A DNA stretch of 64,000 nucleotides. Source: Paraspadella gotoi. Taxonomy: Eukaryota; Chaetognatha. Both the position numbers and the translations under genes were made by a program. The notes below the pieces were generated by a model that worked only from the letters and a program-made list of their open reading frames with translations, had not been told where the DNA came from and did not search any database. Below are positions 1-10,993 of this stretch, one piece after another. The stretch lies in contig CM119267.1 of assembly GCA_051294375.1 (NCBI GenBank), forward strand, positions 25,366,882 to 25,430,881. Direction: 5' to 3'. The stretch's first letter is position 1. Every line of letters starts with the position of its first letter.

Positions 1-2244
1 CTTCGTCTTTCTAAGGATCACAGAGGCGAAAATCGATCCAAGCGAATCTCCCCTATTCGTTTCGAGTCTACGAGTTCCGAGCGACGCAACGCCGGGGATC
101 TGCTGGACGATCGCGTCGAGGATCACGGCCCTCCCGGCGAAATGTCCAAACCAGGACGGGGACCCACGGACTTTACGAACAAATTGAAGGTGAGAGATCG
201 TTCATCTTTTGATTTTGATCATTTTATATTTATATATGAATTCCCTTTTCTCCTCGCAGTACATCTTCCGCGACGCTCGTTTCTTCCTCATGAAGTCGCA
301 CAACTTTGAAAACGTCTCGTTGGCGAAGGCGAAGGGCGTTTGGTCGACGCCGCCTCAGAACGAGTACAAGATCAACCAGGCGTTCGATCAATGCTCAAAC
401 GTCATCCTCATATTTTCCGTCAAAGAGAGCGGGAGGTTTCAGGTGATTCGAACTACGAACTCTGATTTATTTCGACGGAGACTCGGATCACGTATTGGGT
501 CTTGTTGACGCCTTCGTGGTTTCAAAGGACATTCGCTGGTTGCAGTTCGTACGCTCGTTTTTTGTGTACGTTTCTTGTGATCCTTTTAGCGTTGGTCCAA
601 CATTTTTGTCTCCGAAAATAAAAAAGAGACGAGATCTCTGCGAACGATTGAATAGTCGCTCAATTTGTTCGTCGTTCCCCTCGCCACAAAAAAAAAACAA
701 TAAATAAATAAAACATATCTAATTTTTCTTCAGTCAGTTCTTTGACCAAATAACGATCTTTCTTTATTTTTCTTTATCTTTTTTTATCATTTAACTCTCG
801 AAGGGTTACGCCCGCGTGGCAAGCGAATCGTCCCACTCCCTCGGCCCAGTCAACTGGGTCCTGCCCCCCGGCCTTAGTAGCAAAGCCCTAGGTGGAATAT
901 TTAAGATCGATTGGGTTTCGCGAAAAGATCTTTCTTTCAACGTCACCGCCCACTTGTACAACCGGTGGAATGACGGAAAGCCCGTCAAGATTGGGCGAGA
1001 CGGGCAGGAGATCGAGCCTATTACTGGTAATTCATTCGTTTTCCCTCTCGGTATCTTTTATGATTAAACTATGTGAAAATCACTAAAATAATTAAATTTT
1101 ATAAATAAAAGGGGATCAACTGTGTCGTCTCTTCCCCGCGGACGAGAACATCGACATCGCGGCCATCGCTCACAAGGCCAAAGTCAAGTACCGGTCCAAA
1201 CGCGACAACGCCGGCGACGAGGCGCTACGACAGGGACGAGGCGGCGAGCGACGGGACTCGAGGGGTGGCGGATCTCGTGGGAGGAACCGCTCCGCCTCGC
1301 CGCCAGGCGGGCCGCAAGCAGCGAAGAGACCGAGGAGAAGCGACGGCGACTACGACGGAAGGTTTTTTTTTGATCGCGGTGGAAAAAAAACAACTCATTT
1401 ACCGATTTAATGTAACTAAATTTAATTTAATTTAATTTAATTTCTTTTTTTATTTTCCCTCAGGTCCGGCGGATACGGTCGTCGCCGAATGGACGAGCCC
1501 GGCGGCGGACCTTCCTACTCTGATTACATGCGCACTTATCACACATCTAAGGGCGCCATGTTTCCGCCCGGTGCGCCGCCGATGTCCTACGGCTGGGGTG
1601 GAGGACCGTTCGAAGACGCTTCTAGGTCGGTAACAGAGAAACGCAATATTTTAATTAAAATGTTTAAACGTTTAAAATTAAGCGTTTCACATTTACTTGA
1701 TAAAATTATTTTTTGTTTAACCGTAATTTTTATATCTTTTGTATAAAGATCTGATCGTAGCTACGAAAAAGACGTGGAAGCGTTTCTCCGTCAAACTTCG
1801 AGTGGGCGCGGTTCTTCTTCCTCCCGTCGACCGAGCGATCGCGGTGGAAAGGAGCGAAGACGTGAGTTGAATCAGAGGAGGAAGAGGAGATGGGTTAGAT
1901 TCCATTCTCAATACAATCAAAATGAGATCGAGTTCATTAATCTCATTTGCATATAGTCGTGTTGACATTGAGTTGACAAATATTCTATATCGGCGTCATT
2001 GCAAGGTTTTATATCATAAATTCATTCTTGTCTTTAGTAAAGCAATTAATAATGTTTATTAATAAGAGATTTTGGTACATTTAGCAATATTAATTAATTA
2101 TACGCAGGCGGGTCGGGTTCTCCCGGGGCCGACGATCGAAGGAGAGAAAAAGACGGAAAAAGAAGAGAGCGTGAAGATGGGCGAAGCCGCGATGGAGATC
2201 GAGGGCGGAGCCGGAGAGATGAGGAAGATCGAAGGAGGCGATAA
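1..2244 (+). CDS. YTHDC1: YTH domain protein, YTHDC1-like m6A reader (5' end outside window)
   Basis: Predicted nuclear reader of N6-methyladenosine in RNA. Exons fit GT-AG rules with consistent phase: 1-189, 260-442, 804-1026, 1112-1361, 1464-1625, 1749-1861, 2108-2244, giving the last 418 residues. The YTH domain runs across exons 2-4, from [17 protein letters not shown] through [13 protein letters not shown] to QLCRLFP. The aromatic cage is visible: Trp in KGVWSTPP, Trp in NWVLPPG, and Leu in KALGG. The tail has a YSDYMRTYH block matching the vertebrate YNDYVREFH segment, then [12 protein letters not shown], then an Arg/Asp/Glu-rich low-complexity end. That order is typical of YTHDC1 rather than of YTHDF or YTHDC2. 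The N-terminal part lies upstream of base 1. Identity is firm; the exact exon ends are read by eye. Confidence 0.95.
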
Positions 2245-2998
2245 GATGCCGGTGTCGTCTCCTCTTTTACATTCTGCGATGAGCTCTCTCCGAATTCTTT
2301 TGCTTCTCGAGATGACATTTGTTCGTTTTTTTGTTGTTTTTTTTTGTTTGTTTTTTGTTTTTTGTTTTTTTGAGTCGAAACCATCGAATTTATTTCGTCT
2401 TTTCTTTGTGACTTTGGCATTCGAATTTTCGTTACCCTTGTACTATAATATCATTTCGTATTCATAAAAAAATTTAACTTGCTGCAGTCTCAAAAAAAGT
2501 ATAATCATTGTCCCTCATCTTTTTTTTCCTTTAAAAGTACGAATTTTGGTTGTTTTTTTATCACTCCAAGCGACTTTGATGAAAATTAATTTTGAGGATT
2601 GTTAAAACTTTATTGCTTGGTAATCATTTTTTTTTTTTAAATTTAAGCTAATATTTTTAAGCAATGTATTGTTAAATTAGCCTCTCAAAACAGCTCTAAA
2701 TATTTGTAACTGCACCTTCCCCCATATTAGTTTAATCAAGTTAAATGTCAACATTATTATGACGGATTTGGATTTATCCTAGCTTCAAATTTGAAAAAAA
2801 ATTTGCAAAATCGCATTTGTAATTTCTGGCGAAAGAGGCTGCTTTGCGAAAAGAAGGTAAGTTAGCATATTGCAAGCATTCCTTCTCAAATGAAGAAAGC
2901 ACAACTCATAATTTTCAGAGATCCCGCGGCCGAATTTTGAGATTTGGTTAAAATCGATTAGAAGATTCGGACAAATAAAACGCGAAGATTTTTTTGAA
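2245..2998 (+). other. Spacer between YTHDC1 and striatin
   Basis: AT-rich with long T runs at 2330-2375. It should hold the YTHDC1 3' UTR and the striatin promoter and 5' UTR. I see no further coding segment and no clear core promoter motif. Confidence 0.5.
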
Positions 2999-5900
2999 AT
3001 GGTGACCAAGCAACAGCAGCAGCAGCAGCAGCAGCACCAAGAGTCGGATGGCAACGGCGGCGCTATGGGCAGTATGGGCAGTATGGGCATGAGCGGGCAA
3101 ACTGGACCAGGGTCCGGTGGCCCCACTGGTCCTCCCAGAACCCAGTCACAGGTAAGGTTTACTCATTTTATTTTTTTAACCATCGCGTATTGATATTCGA
3201 TATTTTTCCCCCTCCAAGTACTCCATTCCGGGCATCCTTCATTTTCTACAACACGAATGGGCAAGATTTGAAATGGAGCGTTCTCAGTGGGATGTCGAGC
3301 GTGCCGAACTTCAGGCACGCATCGCCTTCCTTCAAGGGGAACGCAAAGGCCAGGAAAATCTCAAGCAAGACTTAGTCCGACGCATAAAGATGTTGGAACA
3401 CGCCCTCAAGCAGGAACGGGCCAAGCTGCATAAACTCAAGTACGGCGTCGACCTAAACCAAGAGGAGTTGAAGCCTCCAACCTTCGAGTCTCCGACCGAG
3501 GATAACGTTGACAATCACGATCGAAACAACTCTAACTTGTCGTGGCGACAAGGCCGCAAGTTGCTTCGCCAGTACCTCGAGGAAATCGGCTACACCGATA
3601 CCATCATCGACGTCCGCTCTCAACGAGTCCGATCTTTTCTCGGACTCCAGGGACGAGACAATGACAACGAATCCGGCGTCGCTTCCGGTGAAGTCGTTAA
3701 CGGAAACTCCAACCTTCTTCCTCAACAGACTGGAAGGAGAGACGTGGAGAGGCAGCAGGGCGGCCAGGGAAAGGTAATGGGATTTGGGAAAAGCGGTCAA
3801 ACCGATTCGTTGCAGTCTTTAGATGATCTTCGTCATGAAATAGTCTCCATCACATTAACTCGTTTTTGCAGATGGCGTTGGAAAACCAAGAGGAGGCCGT
3901 TCTCGCCACATTCGACTTTCTTCCCGGTGACATGGATGACGAGGGCGACATGTCTGACGAAGACGAAGGCTCCGACGGAGACGTAGAATCGGAAGATTCC
4001 ATTTTGAGTAAGTCTACGCCATAGGATATTTTTGTGTGGTTTTTCATAATTCTATATGTACACAAAATGGTGTCACTTTAAAGTCTTTTAACATTAAACT
4101 GAAGGATATTTCTTCAAATTTACGTCTCAGGTCACAATTTAAATGTGAAGCGAAAAATTCCGGGGATGATGGAAAATGAGTCGCCCATGGAGGATGATTT
4201 GGGTAAGAGACGAAGACTTCAATCTCGCTTTTATTTTGCGACTTCATAACTTTGTTAAATTTGTATATGAAATTGGTACAACAAATATAAAAATTATATT
4301 ATTATATTATGAAATTGGTACAACCAATATAAAAATTATCCATTCATTTAATAAATAAGCTATCTTGCCCCTGACTTTGGACAGGCTTTGGTGGTTTAAG
4401 GCCTCCATCACTCTTACAAGATAATGACATAGCAGGTCCCTGCAAGCTTTCAATCAAGACTCTCTCACAGTCTCGTTTATTCACTATCAATGAAGTGGTA
4501 TAATATTTCAAAGAATGTTTCAATTGTATGAAAATTATTGTATTATATTATATTTCAGAGGAAGAATCAGCCTTAGCAGAATTCGATTTCCTGACGTCGG
4601 AAACTGGAAGCGGCGAAGGACATAGCGATCGTCCCGATGACGCCGGGTGGTCTCCGACCGGTTTAGGAGGAGTACTTCATCCTTATTCGGGAATTAGGCA
4701 GAATTACCAACAGGTATCTTATCAACGATTGTTTTGAGCGTTTATTTTTAGATTTTTTCTGTCAGTTTTTAATGCATTTTTACAGACCAGCGTTGCTACG
4801 AATGAAACAGAAGCCGGACTGGATATTGGAGAGTTGTCAGAGGTAACTGTAATTAGTTAGTTATAAACTTTAATATATCGTGGCAGCAATATAGAATAAT
4901 ATTGAGTTTTTATTCGTTTGACTTATAGATTACCATTCAAAATGAACCCTCGGCAACGAATGCTTCTGGATCAGCGGGAGCTCCGTTCCGGAAAACCTGG
5001 TCTCCTAAATACACGTTAAGAAGTCATTTTGATTCTGTTCGATCGCTTTGCTTTCATCCCTCAGAACCGGTCCTTATCACAGGTGACTTAAAACGGGTCG
5101 AAATTGTAACGAAGCACTATTTTTAAAAACAACTCAATTTTTTGAATCGCAGCCAGTGAAGATCATACGTTAAAGCTTTGGAATCTTCAAAAGACTGTCC
5201 CAGCCAAGAAATCGACTGCTTTGGATGTCGAGCCAATTTACACTTTCCGCGCGCATTCTGGTCCAGTACTGGCTCTCGCCATCCATCCCAGCGGCAGCCA
5301 CGCTTACAGGTCTTTCACTGAATTAATTAATGTTCTATTTCTAATATCTGTTTTTCCTCTTTAACAAATATTTTATTGTGCAATGCATCTTTTCATACGA
5401 AAATGTTTGAATATTTTATCCTATTCAACAATTTTTTTTGGAATCATCTTGTTCTTTAATCTTTATTCAGTGGAGGATATGATTCCTCCATTCGCGTTTG
5501 GAATATCCCTTCGCCAAACATGGATCCTTATGATGCATTTGAACCTTCTGTAAGTCATGGGCTTGATTTGTAGTTAGTATTTCATGTTGTAAATCTTTGT
5601 AATCAAGTCACTATTTTGAAAGTGTAAATAATATTTTGAAAGAAAAAAAATAATAATTCTAAGTTTATTTACTTTTGATGACAGTTATTAAAAAAATTTT
5701 GTGATAACTTCCTTTTTTTTTGCGTTTGGGATATAAGGAAAAAGTTTAAATTGTGATGCAGCAATGTGTTTATTTATTTATAAACGGACATGTTTCGGTT
5801 CGATTTACGAACCTTTTTCAGCGCAATTAGAGATTCAATGATAGTTGTGAAATATTGAAGAGAGAGAGGGTAAAGTTTTCCAACACAGAGTTGAGAAAGG

Positions 5901-8900
5901 ACAGTGGTCAAATATGTGAGGACTCAAGACAGGTTAAGTTAGGGATAGAGATATTGAATTTTTGTGAAGGTAAAGTGAAATGGTGAAAAAATAATAACAA
6001 TAATAAGATGGGCGGAGACCTTTGTGCAGGCAATGGGCAAATGATGCCTCTCCTTCAAATGTAGCAACTCATGGAGAGGAGTCCGCACTTCCCGCTGCAA
6101 AATCAGCGAGAATGGACAGCCGCCCGCCTTGCCAGCAGCCGAGAAGAGGACAGTCGGCAGGCGTACCAGGCCAGAGAGACATTCGAGTAGCCTTAGGAAT
6201 CTTCCCTCAAGGAAGCCTTCCAAGTCCCGCACACATAAGCTTGACGACACTGTCATTTCAGCCACTGACACACCAATGACCCGACATCATCGCTATGACC
6301 CTTCATTTGCAAAAAACAAAGGTGGCCAGCTCATTTTGAGCTCTATCTTAAATTCTTATACTTTCACTTTACTAAAACTTAGCTATCCCTTAGAAACTAA
6401 TCTTTTAAAAATTTCATTTTCTATTTTTCTCCTTAAACTATTTCAAACTCACTAATTTAACCTAATTTATTAGTAGTTAATTGTTATTACTTAAGCCTAC
6501 ACTATTTTTACTATTTGTACATTACATAATGTATTATATCTTTCTCCCTCTCTTTCTTTTTCACCATTTCACTTTACCTTCACAAAAATTCAATAACTCT
6601 GTCCCTAACTTAACCTGTCCTCACATATTTGACCACTGTCCTTTCTCAACTCTGTGTTGGAAAACTTTGCCCTCTCTCTCTCTCTCTCAATATTTCACAA
6701 CTGTCATTGAATCTCTAATTGCGCTGAAGAAGGTTCGTAAATCGAACCGAAACATGTCTGTTTATAAATAAATAAACTCGTTGCTGCATCACAATTTAAA
6801 CTTTTTTCTTATTAAAAAATTTCTAAATTTTTTTTTGTTAAAGTGAAATTTGAATGAAATTTATTTATGCACATTGTTTATTTTTTGCAGGTTTTAGCCG
6901 CAACCTTGGTTGGCCACACGGACGCTATTTGGGACCTAGCTGCTTGGCAAGGAGCAGTGTCTGGATCGGGAATGAGTGGAGGTCCCATCGTTCATCGGGA
7001 CCACCTTTTGTCTGTGTCCGCAGATGGAACAGTTAAATTGTGGGATCCTTTAGCACAGGTTTGTTGAAAGGACCAGGAACTAAGCAATAAAGTTAGGCAA
7101 TTGCTTTACAACTCTCCATTCTTGCAGGATCCTCTTTTAAACACTTTCGGTGTGAATTCTGATCACAATTCATTCCCAACTTCGGTCGACTTTATTCGCG
7201 GAGGAAGTGGTCAAATGGTGGTGGGTCTTGTCAACGCTGCTGCTGCCATCTACGACCTCGAAACTGCAAAACCCGTCGTCACTCTTGAGTCCAGGTGCCT
7301 CAATTTTGTGACAATTATGGTCGATTTTTTATCGTCGCAATCGCTTAGCATTTGCGAAGATATTGTAACGCTTTTGCGCATAAGTGGCGTAGTCGTCGTC
7401 GTCGTCATTCCAAATTATTGGTCGCCTTTTTTATGATTAAATTTGGGTGTATGAAGCTGAAAATTTATATACAGCTTCTCATCCTCGATGTGCTTAAAAT
7501 TGAGTCTGGACAGTTATTAAATATGTTTTGTTTACGTTTTATCAAAACAAACAAATTTTCTCTCTTTTATTTTCATATTTCTTTCTCTCTCTCCTTTTTT
7601 TTTTAATTACATGTCTCTCTCCCTCTCTCTTTTCCTAGTCACTGATTCATAGGAAAAAAAAACGAGTCTGCATCTGGCTCTGCAGGGGTTTATTCTTTTT
7701 CTCTCTTTTTTCCTGCTGCTTCTGCTGCTGCATTTTGATTTCTTTCTCTGCAGCTGACTCTGCAGGGGCTCTTTCTTTTTCTCTCTTTTCTCCTGCTGCT
7801 GCTGCTTTTTGATTTCTTTCTTTTTTTTCTTTTTCTTTCTCTGCGTTTTTATTTAAATAAAAATTGAATTAAGATTGAACATAAAATTAGGCATCGCATT
7901 CATGCATGTTATCATTTTGCTATCTCAACATCGGGTTTTTATTCCGGTTTTTTGTTTTCAAGGCCTGGGTCTGCTGATCAGTTTATTTTTTGACAATGAA
8001 ATTGTTTTTTTGTTTTTTTCACAAACTATAACTTTAATTTTCCTCGGTAGTTTCTGTTTATAAATAAATATTTTTTTCTCAAATCGCAGAATATAATTTT
8101 TCTTTCTGTTTATAAAGAAATATTCTTTTCTCAAATTTAATTTTTTTAGTTTCAAAATTTGTCGTCAATCCAGATTTTTCTTATGCGATTGCGACGATCC
8201 TTATGCTTTTAAGATTTTTTTTTCTTGTTAAACTTTGCGTGTTTCTGTGTTGGGCCGCGCGATTTCGATCGCAAAAAGCAAGCTTCTTCCCTGCGGTCGT
8301 GGATTGGCGTGCCTTGACCAATCGACGACGAGAGTTTTCGCCCGCTGGCGATCCTCATAAAATCCCCTCCAACACGAGGCTTAACTGAGACGCTTTGATC
8401 TTGCCCCTTGGAACGGCCTACCGTTTCCAAAACCTGCGTTCTATTATATTTGCCAATGTTTTACCTTAGCGATTGCGACGATATGTAAAATCTTGTCAAC
8501 GACGTAAAATTCGTGCATCAGACAAGCATTTGCGACGATATTGTAACACTTTTGCGCATAAGTGGCGTCGTCGGCGTTCCAAAATATAGATCGCCTTTTT
8601 TATGATTAAATTTGGGTGTATGAAGCAGTTATTAAATATGTTTTGTTTACGTTTTATCAAAACAAACAAATTTTCTCCCTCTTTTTTCCATAGTCACTGA
8701 TTCATAATCATAGGGGGAAAAAACGAGTTTGCAGCTGGCTCTGCAGGGGCTTATTTTTTTTCTCTCTTTTCTCTTGCTGCTTCTGCTGCTGCCTTTTGAG
8801 TCTGCAGCTGGCTCTGCAGGGGCTATATCTTTTTCTCTCTTTTCTCCTGCTGCTTCTGCCTTTTGATTTCTTTTTTTTTTCTGGGTGCTTCTGCTGCTGA

Positions 8901-9858
8901 AAATGATTTGGCTTCTTTCTTTCTCTCTCTCTCTCTCTCTCTCTGATTAATTTTTTCCCTCTCAAAACTTTTATTATCGCCATTTATTCCCAAATTTACA
9001 TCCTAGATTTTCTTTATTTTTTTTATTTTTCTCAAATTGGATTTTTTTAGTATCAAAATTTGTCGTCAATCCAGATTTTTCTTATGCAATTGCGACGATT
9101 CTTATGCTTTTAAGATTTTTTTCTATCTTGCTTTCAACCTGGTTTCATCCTGATTTTATTTCTCGACTTAGTGCCTTTTATTTGATGCAAATTATAATAA
9201 TTTCACTAACATTAGGACTCTTAGCCGAAAATTTAGGTTCTAGTCAGCGCAAGATGAAACATTGTGCCTTTCGGGCACAAGCTGGTCTTTATGAGGTTTA
9301 TCTTTTTATTATTTTTTTGCTCGCGATGCAGAACGACGTCGGACGACTCGGTTCAAACACAAATCAACAAAATTATCTCGCATCCTTCTCTACCAGTCAC
9401 AATCACTGGTAGGTTTCATGGCGAAATTTATAGAATTTTATTATTTGTATTATATTGTAATATATCAATTTCTTCTTCAGCCCACGAGGATCGCCACATC
9501 CGTTTCTTCGACAACGGAAGCGGGAAAATGATTCACTCGATGGTGGCGCATCTCGACGCCGTCACCTCGTTGGCCGTCGACCCCAACGGACTCTACCTTC
9601 TTAGCGGATCACACGACTGTTCAATCCGACTCTGGAATTTGGATTCCAAGACGTGTGTACAGGTCAGTTAAAAAGAAAGAGAGAGAGAAAAAGAGAGAAT
9701 GGCACAGAATCAGAGCAGACTGATATTCTTTTTCTCCCTAGGAAATAACCTCTCATCGAAAGAAGTTCGACGAGTCCATCTTCAGCGTCGCGTTTCACCC
9801 ATCGAAGCCGTTCATCGCCTCCGCGGGGGCGGATGCTCTCGCCAAAGTCTTCGTGTGA
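2999..9858 (+). CDS. STRN: Striatin, STRIPAK scaffold subunit
   Basis: Regulatory B''' subunit of PP2A and scaffold of the STRIPAK phosphatase-kinase complex. Fourteen exons keep phase: 2999-3151, 3219-3773, 3872-4007, 4131-4202, 4559-4713, 4786-4842, 4929-5082, 5153-5309, 5471-5549, 6891-7058, 7128-7294, 9332-9408, 9481-9662, 9742-9858; 742 aa, within the family range. The N-terminus has a Gln run (CAG repeat) and Gly/Met-rich stretch. Residues 52-68 (YSIPGILHFLQHEWARF) are the caveolin-binding segment. The coiled coil follows (about 69-120, with QERAKLHKLKYG). Acidic linkers come next, then a WD40 propeller from about residue 400 (KLWNL, RVWNI, KLWDP, RLWNL) ending SAGADALAKVFV. Start chosen at the first ATG before the Gln run. 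Introns 4, 9 and 11 are filled by repeats. Confidence 0.97.
4262..4535 (+). repeat. Dispersed SINE-like repeat in striatin intron 4
   Basis: Begins TATGAAATTGGTACAA and holds CTTTGGACAGGCTTTGGTGG and AATGAAGTGGTATAATATTT. Near-identical copies lie at 38205-38470 and 38528-38630 (same strand). A reverse-complement copy lies at about 30675-30812, and fragments at 36585-36640 and 57630-57690. No tRNA-like promoter boxes were seen, so the class is not proven. Confidence 0.7.
5734..6811. mobile_element. Foldback element with about 255-bp terminal inverted repeats (striatin intron 9)
   Basis: The left arm (about 5734-5992) is the reverse complement of the right arm (about 6557-6811). Outer ends read TAAGGAAAAAGTTTAAATTG on the left and its inverse near 6790-6811. 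The arms share a CT/GA tract, a TTGGAAAACTTT block, and a hairpin next to GAAACATGTC. The central 560 bp has no recognisable transposase. It occupies most of intron 9. Confidence 0.85.
7325..8222 (+). repeat. Modular intronic repeat, copy A (striatin intron 11)
   Basis: Starts with ATCGTCGCAATCGC and ends with the inverse GCGATTGCGACGAT followed by CTTATGCTTTTAAGATTTTT. In order it holds GCGCATAAGTGGCGTAGTCG, a GTCGTC run, a hairpin at about 7455-7482 (GAAGCTG / CAGCTTC), CT tracts, and two CTGCAG / CTGCTGCTTCTGCTG blocks. The same order recurs at 8468-9122, 31190-31860 and 49930-50690. Confidence 0.75.
8225..8465. other. Unassigned GC-rich block between two repeat copies
   Basis: About 240 bp of GC-rich sequence with CG-rich palindromic words (CGCGCGATTTCGATCGC) inside an otherwise AT-rich striatin intron. 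It matches none of the snRNA, 7SK, SRP or U3 sequences I know. It is open in one minus frame for about 70 codons, but I see no family. Confidence 0.4.
8468..9122 (+). repeat. Modular intronic repeat, copy B (striatin intron 11)
   Basis: Second copy in the same orientation. It opens with AGCGATTGCGACGATATG, carries GCGCATAAGTGGCGTCGTCG and two CTGCAGCTGGCTCTGCAGG-type blocks, then a (CT)n run at about 8918-8943. It ends CTTATGCTTTTAAGATTTTT. Confidence 0.7.
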
Positions 9859-10993
9859 AGAAACGGTCTCACTGTCTCCTCAGTCGCGATTCACTTTAGA
9901 TGTGGCCATTTTAAGAAAGAATATATTCTACAACATCGTGAACTAATACTTCCATTCCTATTTGGCTTGGCATTGCCGTTGAAACACCATCCCAAAACCT
10001 TTATTTATTTGTCAATAGGCATTTGTATTTGTGCTCGTGTAATTAATTAACTGCTTGCCAGATGTTGAGCGAAGCGACGTTTTTTTTCTTTAGAAATTTT
10101 TTTAAAAAATTTATTGCGAGACTTTTGACTTTCGTCTTCGAAGAAACTAGTCTTTGTTAAATAATGTCTCATTTTTTTTCTGTTTTTTTTTTCTCGTCCA
10201 ATTTTGCTCTTTATTCCCTCTTACATATTGTCGCCATGAATTCCAAAGTTTGAATAACTAATCGTGGAGGAAAATGCAACGTACCCTTTGCCAATCTATT
10301 GCTTCCTTTTAACCCAGCAGTACTGAGCTACATCGACGGTTATTTAAATAATAATTAGCTTGATCGTTAAACGAAATTATCAACTTGTGGTATAAAACCG
10401 CAAAACTTTTATAAGCAACTCTTAAATAAAACGCCTTTTAAAATAAAGCAGTCTTTTTTATGAATTAAAAAGTATTTTACGGCTAACGACAATAGAATAT
10501 TGTTTTCCTTCGTATTAAATTTTTTTTAAAGAAAGAAGTTTTCATAGGTTTTTTAAAATATAGATGAGGTATTGCTATAAAAATTGTAAAATGAAGTGAG
10601 TTTAAGGAGATGGTCATCAAGGACATCCAGGACATGCGAAGTTCACAACATCCGAACTGATTGTGTTCTCTGAATAGAACGTGTGGGACAACAGAACGGG
10701 ACAACTGTAACGTTCTTGTCAAATCCATGAGTTACTAGTAACTAACGTAAGGTGATTGTGCTTCTCAACTCCTTTTTTTCGTCCTCTTGTTATAATTTTT
10801 TGTGGTTTCTCTGTAACTCTCGCGGTTTCTGAGAAGAGGAGTAGAGAAGGCATTAACGCAACCGTAACATCTCTCCAAATTTTCAGACTTCTTCTTTGTT
10901 TTCCTGCTTTAATAGTTGAAACAGCTTCAATTCTTTAAATTCTAATTTTTTTCCTCCTTCGATTTAGGCAGAAATTTGATTCAATTTTCCAAT
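9859..10993 (+). other. Spacer between striatin and PPT1
   Basis: AT-rich, with no coding segment I can support. It holds the striatin 3' UTR with candidate poly(A) signals and the PPT1 5' flank. Confidence 0.5.
10425..10447 (+). terminator. Candidate poly(A) signals for striatin
   Basis: Two AATAAA hexamers (10425-10430 and 10442-10447) lie about 570 bp after the striatin stop. Their use is inferred only from motif and position. Confidence 0.4.
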
